From: UMGS755 sp045132895
GTDB taxonomy: Bacteria > Bacillota > Clostridia > UBA1381 > UBA9506
Direction of reading: 5' to 3'
Assembly (NCBI GenBank): GCA_045132895.1
Contig: JBGUTC010000114.1
Location: 1-11,314 of the forward strand
Length of the DNA stretch: 11,314 nucleotides
Within the stretch, counting starts at the first letter, position 1. Each line of letters begins with the position of its first letter. This document shows, one piece after another, positions 6,313-11,314 of the stretch. The position numbers were made by a program, and so were the translations under genes. The notes under the pieces are model-generated. The model saw nothing but the letters and a program-made list of their open reading frames with translations. It ran no database searches and had not been told where the DNA came from.

Positions 6313-8187
6313 ATGAAAAAATTTTTATGCTGTTTAGTTGTTTTAACTATGTTGGCGTCTGGATGCCTGCCTGTTATGGCGAGTGAGGGAAAAGTAGAAA
6401 TTAGTTTTTGTGTGGGCGACGAGACGCTTATTATTAATGGTTCTCCGGTTACGGTAGAAAAACCATACGTTGTTGGCGATGGTGTTACGCTTGTGCCGAT
6501 TAGAGTTATTACAGAAGCATTTGATGCAAGGGTTGACTGGATTGGCGAAACACAGACAGTAAAACTTACGTATCCTGACGTAAACATTGTTATACAGATC
6601 GATAACCCAGTTGCAGAGGTTAACGGAAGAGCAGAAACATTGCTTGCAGCGCCACAACTTACTGAAAGTGGCTATACTATGGTTCCTTTAAGATTCATAT
6701 CAGAAAACTTCGGAGCTGATGTATCTTATGACAATGATACAAAAAGAATAACTGTTATAAAAGAAAAGTCCGCAGATTCAACTGTTTCCATTGAAGGTTC
6801 TGTGAATAGTAAGTATATAGGCGACAGTTTCTTTGGTTGGTCTATGGAAAATCCATCGGATATGGCTATGGAATACAGAGATTTTGACGGAAGGGAAACA
6901 AACTTTTCTGACGGGAAAAACGAAATAAGCATTGAAATTTACACATATGATCCTGAAGATTATGATTTTGAAAGTGATTATAACGAAACTAAGATGTCAG
7001 CAGCCGGCCTTACACTTGTAAAGTCAGAAAAAAATACAAGTGATAAAAGCTGCAAGAGTTTTCATCTCGGTATAAAGGATAAGCAGTATTACTATGATTT
7101 TCAGCAATATGTAACACCAAAGTATATTTATGTTGTTTCTGGAATGTTTTCAAATGAAGATATGAAAGAAAGAGATAAGTATCTTGAACTGTTGGAAACC
7201 TTTGTATGCAAGTTTGAAAAAACCGATGCATATGATTTGTCAAATATCAAAGATGGATTCAAGAAGTTTGAGTCGGAAAACATGAAGCTTTCCTTTAACG
7301 TTCCTGAAAACTTTTATATGGTGTCTTCAGAGGATTCACAGAACAGATTTGAATTTTATGAATTAGAAAACGGAATTTCATCAGTTAATGCTGTGATTTA
7401 CTCAAAGAGTGATGTTGTTTCAGCAAGTGCTCTTGCAACGGAAGACTTTAATCACAACAAAGAAGTTTTAAACGAAGAACTGGTAACATTCAGCGATGCA
7501 CCCGTTGAACGTCAATATAACAATATTTTTGCAACAGAATATTCATACACTGTAAAAACAGAAGATGACAGTTATCATACTAGGGATGTATTTTTTGAAA
7601 CTGGTGAATATGTATACAATGTCAGCGTGACTGTAGAGTTATCTAACAGCGATTATGACGATTACATCGACAAAATTATTGAAAGCATCAAAGCTGAACC
7701 CTTAGACAGTAAAGAAGTTGGTGTCTTTATGAAAAATGTGCCGATTGCTACTGGCACAACCAAGGTAAAATTAGGAAAAGCAAGTATGGAATTACCTAAT
7801 ATTTATGTTAAACTGGAATCGGATGACAGTTCAGTTGCATACGTGGGTTCTGTTAATGGTGTTGTTGTGTCGTGTGTTAAAATTCAGACTTCAGGTGCAA
7901 CTGTATCTGACTTAAGAAAGATGATGAAAGATTCTGAAAATGCATTGAAGGCAGAAGGTGCAATTGTTTTGGAATCTGTACATGAAAAGATGATTCATAA
8001 ACAGCAGTATCAGACTTTCCGCGTGAAGACTGAAGACGATGACGAAACGGCATATCTTGAACAGTGTGCTTGTATATATAAAGGCTCTGCGTACGTGTTC
8101 ACTACGATTTGTTCTGAAATAATGTACTCAAAGAGTGCTCAGGCAGAAATTAGTGACATTATCGAAAGCATAAGATTTGAATCTTAA
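6313..8187 (+). CDS. Exported stalk-domain protein with three related C-terminal modules
   Basis: A 624-aa exported protein of unknown function. Residues 1-23 are a signal sequence. Cleavage after VMA is likely; the C18 in LASGC makes a lipoprotein possible but the lipobox is poor. Residues about 28-150 are a complete copper amine oxidase N-terminal domain with two halves (VPIRVITEAFDARVDW, then MVPLRFISENFGADVSYD). The rest appears to be three modules of about 145 residues (about 155-302, 312-461 and 482-624). Each ends with an aromatic/Val strand and a helix: YIYVVSGM...LELLETFVCKF, YVYNVSVT...DKIIESIKAE and YVFTTIC...SDIIESIRFE. This pattern resembles PsbP/DUF1795-like folds, but that is inference. 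AAGGAG lies 9 bases before the ATG. It shares an operon and stalk domain with the protease, so it may be its partner or substrate. It is the most AT-rich gene here. Confidence 0.85.
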   Translation: MKKFLCCLVVLTMLASGCLPVMASEGKVEISFCVGDETLIINGSPVTVEKPYVVGDGVTLVPIRVITEAFDARVDWIGETQTVKLTYPDVNIVIQIDNPVAEVNGRAETLLAAPQLTESGYTMVPLRFISENFGADVSYDNDTKRITVIKEKSADSTVSIEGSVNSKYIGDSFFGWSMENPSDMAMEYRDFDGRETNFSDGKNEISIEIYTYDPEDYDFESDYNETKMSAAGLTLVKSEKNTSDKSCKSFHLGIKDKQYYYDFQQYVTPKYIYVVSGMFSNEDMKERDKYLELLETFVCKFEKTDAYDLSNIKDGFKKFESENMKLSFNVPENFYMVSSEDSQNRFEFYELENGISSVNAVIYSKSDVVSASALATEDFNHNKEVLNEELVTFSDAPVERQYNNIFATEYSYTVKTEDDSYHTRDVFFETGEYVYNVSVTVELSNSDYDDYIDKIIESIKAEPLDSKEVGVFMKNVPIATGTTKVKLGKASMELPNIYVKLESDDSSVAYVGSVNGVVVSCVKIQTSGATVSDLRKMMKDSENALKAEGAIVLESVHEKMIHKQQYQTFRVKTEDDDETAYLEQCACIYKGSAYVFTTICSEIMYSKSAQAEISDIIESIRFES

Positions 8188-8268
8188 TATCAGCTATATG
8201 AAATAGGTTGTCTGAAATATAAGCCTGTTAAAACAAAAAGTATCCTTATGGTTCTGCTTTACCAGAAA

Positions 8269-8302
8269 AAAAGACAGATTTCGACAAAGAAATCTGTCTT
8301 TT
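8269..8302 (+). terminator. Rho-independent terminator of the protease operon
   Basis: A 14-bp perfect stem (8269-8282 with 8289-8302, core GACAGATTTC) closes loop GACAAA and ends in TTTT. It lies about 80 bases past the 624-aa gene. A weaker stem TTCTG...CAGAA sits just upstream; bases 8188-8240 show nothing else. Confidence 0.9.
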
Positions 8303-8308
8303 GTTCAG

Positions 8309-8414
8309 CGATATAAATTCCTGCGGAATTTGTGATATACCTTCGGTGTGATATATTTCGGTGTGATATATCTTGACGGATGCGATATGTTGTCTTGCGG
8401 CAACGAGAAAAGGA
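8309..8414 (+). repeat. GATAT-hairpin element, copy 2
   Basis: This has the same plan as copy 1. Units start at GATAT 8310, 8334, 8350, 8365 and 8384. Hairpins are AAATTCC-TGC-GGAATTT (8315-8331), ACC-TTC-GGT (8339-8347), a decayed unit ATTTCGGT (8355-8362), ATC...GAT (8370-8381) and GTTGTC-TTGC-GGCAAC (8389-8404). The end unit 8383-8414 matches copy 1 (5071-5102) at 29 of 32 bases. Two spacers read GTGATAT rather than CGATAT. It starts 6 bases after the operon terminator, much as copy 1 starts just after the tRNA terminator. Confidence 0.8.
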
Positions 8415-8502
8415 ATTTATATCATATCGCAATCGATCGAAGTGAGATTATATCGAATTTGCAAAGCAAATATATCGCACGAGCGAGAGCGAGTATATCT
8501 CC
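8412..8502 (-). repeat. Inverted GATAT-hairpin arm joined to copy 2
   Basis: Read on the minus strand this is the same architecture in opposite orientation. Spacers CGATAT fall at 8472-8477, 8450-8455 and 8424-8429, with a terminal GATAT at 8495-8499. One clear hairpin is ATTTGC-AAA-GCAAAT (8457-8471), one is partial (AATC...GATT, 8431-8449), and one interval (8478-8494) has lost its stem. The segment 8412-8423 is an exact 12-base inverted copy of 8310-8321, the start of copy 2. Bases 8503-8536 hold nothing I recognise. Confidence 0.65.
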
Positions 8503-8536
8503 AAATCATCTGCATCTATTATGTAGCCGAAAGCCA

Positions 8537-8576
8537 AAAAAAGACTCCGTACATAAAATTGTACGGAGTCTTTTTT
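8537..8576 (-). terminator. Strong, bidirectional-looking terminator of the dehydrogenase operon
   Basis: GACTCCGTAC (8543-8552) pairs with GTACGGAGTC (8561-8570), flanked by six or more As on the left and six Ts on the right, so it can work on either strand. It lies 43 bases past the dehydrogenase stop on the minus strand, facing the protease operon terminator across the hairpin element. Confidence 0.92.
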
Positions 8577-8619
8577 GGGTTTTACACTTCTTTGTATCAC
8601 GCCCTGATTTAAACGCAAC

Positions 8620-9876
8620 CTATAACGCCTGCAATTTAGGCCCGTGAGCCAGCAGATAATCCTCAGCCTCTTTGCACCACAATCCTGCATGAGCTTTTAC
8701 AATTTTGTTGAGTTCCGCAAACAACGGGTCTGTCTTACCCCGTTCTTCAAACTCTTCAATTGCAACCATGGGCAAATCAAGATGTGTGTAGCATATCTTT
8801 TTAAGCCCTGATGGATGCTCCATGTCAAAAATCGCATCGGCATATGCGTTCAATCCAAGGATGTGAGAAACCATAACCGACGGGTCTATGATATCATTTT
8901 CAATCAATTGAACTGTATCAATTGTATCTTCCGGGATAGAGCCCGCCGTGCCGACCACGTGAATTCCATCATAGTGCACCCGATAAAGATTTAACGTTCC
9001 TGGAAAGTTATGTGCTCCGGGGCCTGCAAAGAAGTTAATACACCCGTCCTCGCGACAGATTTCTTCAGCCAAAGAGAACAACGACGCCACAGGCACCATA
9101 ACAAACACATCATCATATCCGCCTTTTGATAATTCCTTGAGCATCTTTTCCGGATGTTCACAATCCATTATGTTAACATAAGAAAGCTCACAATCTAAAG
9201 TTTTAGACGGCGGAAAACGCCTTTCAGCATAAGCAAGACGTTCTTCATGTATATCAACAACCGTAACCACCGATGCTTTTGCATAATTTACTGCAAGAAC
9301 TGTTGTTGCAAGACCCATTGGACCAGCGCCTCCAAGAATGGCAATACGTCCTCCGGCTTTCGCGCCGTCTGTCCGCGTGTAATCCGTATAATCAGTGTGA
9401 TACAATCCTTTAAACCCACGTAATACACACCCGATTGCCTCAACAAGAGAGCCTTTATAACTTCCCTCTCCTGCATAAGGAATCAAGCAACCACGGTCAA
9501 GTACGATTTTCGGAACTATTGCATAAGTAGCTGCTCCACCGATATAGGGGTAGGAATACCCCGGATCATGACCATTTTCAAGTTTCAGTGCCGGCTGTAT
9601 GATAACTTGCTGACCAACCTTCCAGTCATCAATCAAGTCACTTCCGACTTCCACAATTTCACCGCACATTTCATGGCCGACAATGATAGGACTTTCTCCT
9701 ATATTTTCCGGCACACGTTTGTGAGCCGACCCTTGCTTAACTGCCTTATAGGTTGATGTGCAAAGGGAGTCCGTTATCACACGGAGTAAAATCTCATCCG
9801 ATGAGATTTCCGGCAATTGAAATGTGTCAAGCATGAGTACCTCTGCACCATGAAGACGAACCGCATTTGTGTTCAT
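8620..9876 (-). CDS. Zinc-type medium-chain dehydrogenase, L-sorbose-1-phosphate reductase-like
   Basis: A 418-aa NAD(P)-dependent oxidoreductase of the medium-chain dehydrogenase superfamily. The GroES-like catalytic domain carries the expected zinc ligands: C39 in DSLCTSTYK, H68-E69 in VGHEMCGEIVEVGS and probably E146 in LVEAIGC. The Rossmann domain has GGAGPMG at 182-188 with an acidic VVDIHEERL strand end. The HKRVPENI, IQPALKL and GYSYPYIGGAATY stretches resemble SorE-type L-sorbose-1-phosphate reductases, so a sugar-phosphate or polyol substrate is likely but not proven. The four-cysteine structural zinc loop of classical alcohol dehydrogenases is absent. The ATG at 9876 has GGAGGAG 7 bases upstream; longer in-frame starts (9882, 9921) do not fit the site. 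It follows the glycosidase-like gene by 69 bases with no clear promoter between, so they are probably co-transcribed. Confidence 0.85.
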   Translation of the reverse strand: MNTNAVRLHGAEVLMLDTFQLPEISSDEILLRVITDSLCTSTYKAVKQGSAHKRVPENIGESPIIVGHEMCGEIVEVGSDLIDDWKVGQQVIIQPALKLENGHDPGYSYPYIGGAATYAIVPKIVLDRGCLIPYAGEGSYKGSLVEAIGCVLRGFKGLYHTDYTDYTRTDGAKAGGRIAILGGAGPMGLATTVLAVNYAKASVVTVVDIHEERLAYAERRFPPSKTLDCELSYVNIMDCEHPEKMLKELSKGGYDDVFVMVPVASLFSLAEEICREDGCINFFAGPGAHNFPGTLNLYRVHYDGIHVVGTAGSIPEDTIDTVQLIENDIIDPSVMVSHILGLNAYADAIFDMEHPSGLKKICYTHLDLPMVAIEEFEERGKTDPLFAELNKIVKAHAGLWCKEAEDYLLAHGPKLQAL

Positions 9877-9945
9877 GACCATTCTCCTCCTACATAGTCT
9901 TAATGATAAGAGAGAATGCAAGCCCTTCCTTTTGTCGCATTTCCC

Positions 9946-11314
9946 TTACCGCATATATCCCTGATGAATCCAAGGCATAATGGTATTTTGTACATATTCC
10001 AGTTGACGGAGTTTCCAACGCAAACACCGCTCATCGCCCATATATTCCATACTGGGCTCCCAGCCAAGGTAAGAATCAACCCTGACAATAGGAATGGTTT
10101 TTTCCACATTATCTTTCTCAGCTAAAAGGATCTGGTCAATTCTCTTTGCACAGGCCTCAACTTCAGCTTTACTGTCCGAAATCGCCATTTTGGTTTCCAG
10201 AATATATGCTTCTTTGCAGTGCTTAACAGTGATACAGGTACGATACATAAACTTGCCTAAATTGATTAACTTAAGCAGCTTATCGTTGGGATTCTCGACA
10301 CTCTCCAGCACAGAAATTCCCTGCTCAAAGTACTCAATCACCTTTTTAATTTCCTTAAGTTCAAGGTTGACACATAAGCCCGGCGCTGAGCGCTCTTCAA
10401 AATAACCGCACCCCTGTTTTGGAATGTAAATGTTATTGCCAAACATAGCATTATATTCCGCAGGAATTTTTCCGCTATCATCTCCAATCCACAAAGGATA
10501 GCTAGGACCGATTCTCAACGCGCCATACTGATCGTGATATGCCGGCATCAAGTGCGTCACACCCTCGGACCAAAGCACCATCGCCTGATCGACTTTTTCA
10601 AGATTTTCCTCACCAAAATCCCGAACCAAAAGGGCTTTTAATATGTCTTCCAGGCTTTCTTCATGAGAAAACGTCGCCCATTTTTCCAAGTCACCGATAA
10701 ACGACGGCTGGAAACCATAATGAATACATTCCATCAAACCCGACAGGTTATATTCATGCTTTGCATTAACCATATTTTTAAATCGTTTAATCCATTGGTA
10801 GGGCACTGGTTCATAAGGAATCACACCAAAATCCCATGTTCTTCCTGCACTATTCGTCAGAGATAAAACACGGATGCCCCGTTGTTTTGCTATAGTTGCC
10901 TCGCTTTTAAACCGCGTGCCAGGACCCTCAATACTCATGGTATAATCTGCTGCAAACTCCGTAATTCCATCAATCTGAATCTCATGAGCCATTTCCCAAC
11001 CAATCGCAAGAATGATATCCGTTGGAAGAGTGCTGACAAGCTTTATACGATCTTTTTCCGGAACTCCACTCCAGTTATATGTATAGAAAATAATCTCTGC
11101 ATCACTACGATATTTTCGAACGGATTTTTTTATCATATCCACCCATTGCGGATAATCTGTACAAGGCCAGTAGCCGGGAGACCGCTTGCCGGTCGGAATA
11201 TTATCAACGACATTGGCACTAGCCGGTGCAAGTCCTGCGTTAGGATCGTGGCTTGAAAACTCGTTTGCTTCTCCTAAAAGTTCCACACCCTTAATCAAAG
11301 GACAAGCTTCAAAA
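9946..11314 (-). CDS. Possible glycoside hydrolase-like protein, N-terminus outside the window
   Basis: The reading frame is open to the window edge; 455 C-terminal residues are visible and the start lies beyond 11314. A TTG at 11298 has no ribosome binding site and is not the start. I cannot name the family with certainty. Alternating strand-helix segments in the first half (SDAEIIFYTYNWSG, TDIILAIGWEM, GIRVLSLTNSAG, LMECIHYGFQPS) look like the second half of a TIM-barrel glycosidase of the GH20-like or DUF4838-like kind. The C-terminus, about 200 residues, is helical and contains DSYLGWEPSMEYM, a string I associate with large uncharacterised glycosidase-like proteins of Firmicutes. There is no signal peptide in the visible part. 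Linkage to a sugar-type dehydrogenase supports a carbohydrate role, by inference only. Confidence 0.6.
   Translation of the reverse strand, partial: FEACPLIKGVELLGEANEFSSHDPNAGLAPASANVVDNIPTGKRSPGYWPCTDYPQWVDMIKKSVRKYRSDAEIIFYTYNWSGVPEKDRIKLVSTLPTDIILAIGWEMAHEIQIDGITEFAADYTMSIEGPGTRFKSEATIAKQRGIRVLSLTNSAGRTWDFGVIPYEPVPYQWIKRFKNMVNAKHEYNLSGLMECIHYGFQPSFIGDLEKWATFSHEESLEDILKALLVRDFGEENLEKVDQAMVLWSEGVTHLMPAYHDQYGALRIGPSYPLWIGDDSGKIPAEYNAMFGNNIYIPKQGCGYFEERSAPGLCVNLELKEIKKVIEYFEQGISVLESVENPNDKLLKLINLGKFMYRTCITVKHCKEAYILETKMAISDSKAEVEACAKRIDQILLAEKDNVEKTIPIVRVDSYLGWEPSMEYMGDERCLRWKLRQLEYVQNTIMPWIHQGYMR

Noticed and set aside
8188..8620. Attachment-site copy of the tRNA 3' end at the far side of the cassette
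   Set aside because: I looked for CTGGGACGCCA or a close variant and found none, and there is no integrase, so a tRNA-integrated island of the usual kind is not supported.
8348..8690. Short open frames on both strands across the hairpin element and the terminator
   Set aside because: They have no ribosome binding site, consist of element and terminator sequence, and translate to low-complexity or terminator-derived strings.

Overview
The window looks like chromosomal DNA from a Gram-positive anaerobe of the Clostridia (Oscillospiraceae or Christensenellales type). The evidence is strong AGGAGG-type ribosome binding sites, sigma-A-like promoters of the TTGACT-17-TATAAT kind, many rho-independent terminators, a SigB/SigF-type sigma factor, a PocR-domain AraC regulator and exported proteins with 'copper amine oxidase N-terminal' domains. 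The species cannot be read from the sequence.

Layout. (1) 1-2341: a DegT/DnrJ/EryC1/StrS aminotransferase on the minus strand, divergent from a PocR-AraC regulator, with overlapping promoters and candidate operators between them. (2) 2383-4871: a one-pass membrane protein of unknown function, an orphan SigB/SigF-like sigma factor separated from it by a weak hairpin, and a two-domain GNAT-like acyltransferase with its own promoter. (3) 4896-5006: tRNA-Arg(CCT) and a strong terminator. (4) 5009-8502: an AT-richer block. It begins with an element made of short, different hairpins joined by CGATAT. Next comes a two-gene secretion operon: an HtrA-like serine protease and a 624-aa protein with three related C-terminal modules, both carrying copper-amine-oxidase-N stalk domains. 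It ends with a second, larger copy of the hairpin element in the same orientation, followed by an inverted arm. (5) 8537-11314: minus-strand genes for a possible glycosidase-like protein, cut by the window edge, and a zinc-type medium-chain dehydrogenase resembling L-sorbose-1-phosphate reductases, ending at a strong terminator that faces the secretion operon.

The most unusual structure is the pair of GATAT-hairpin elements. Their first and last units are alike and their middle units differ. The 32-base end unit is 29/32 identical between copies, and the three differences are A-to-G changes that keep the stem paired. The two copies bracket a low-GC operon directly downstream of a tRNA gene. 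This suggests a small mobile or structured-RNA element family, possibly marking the edges of an acquired cassette; mobility is inference. The operon itself, a PDZ-type protease plus a triple-module partner with shared stalk domains, is a plausible cell-envelope pair with no function I can name.
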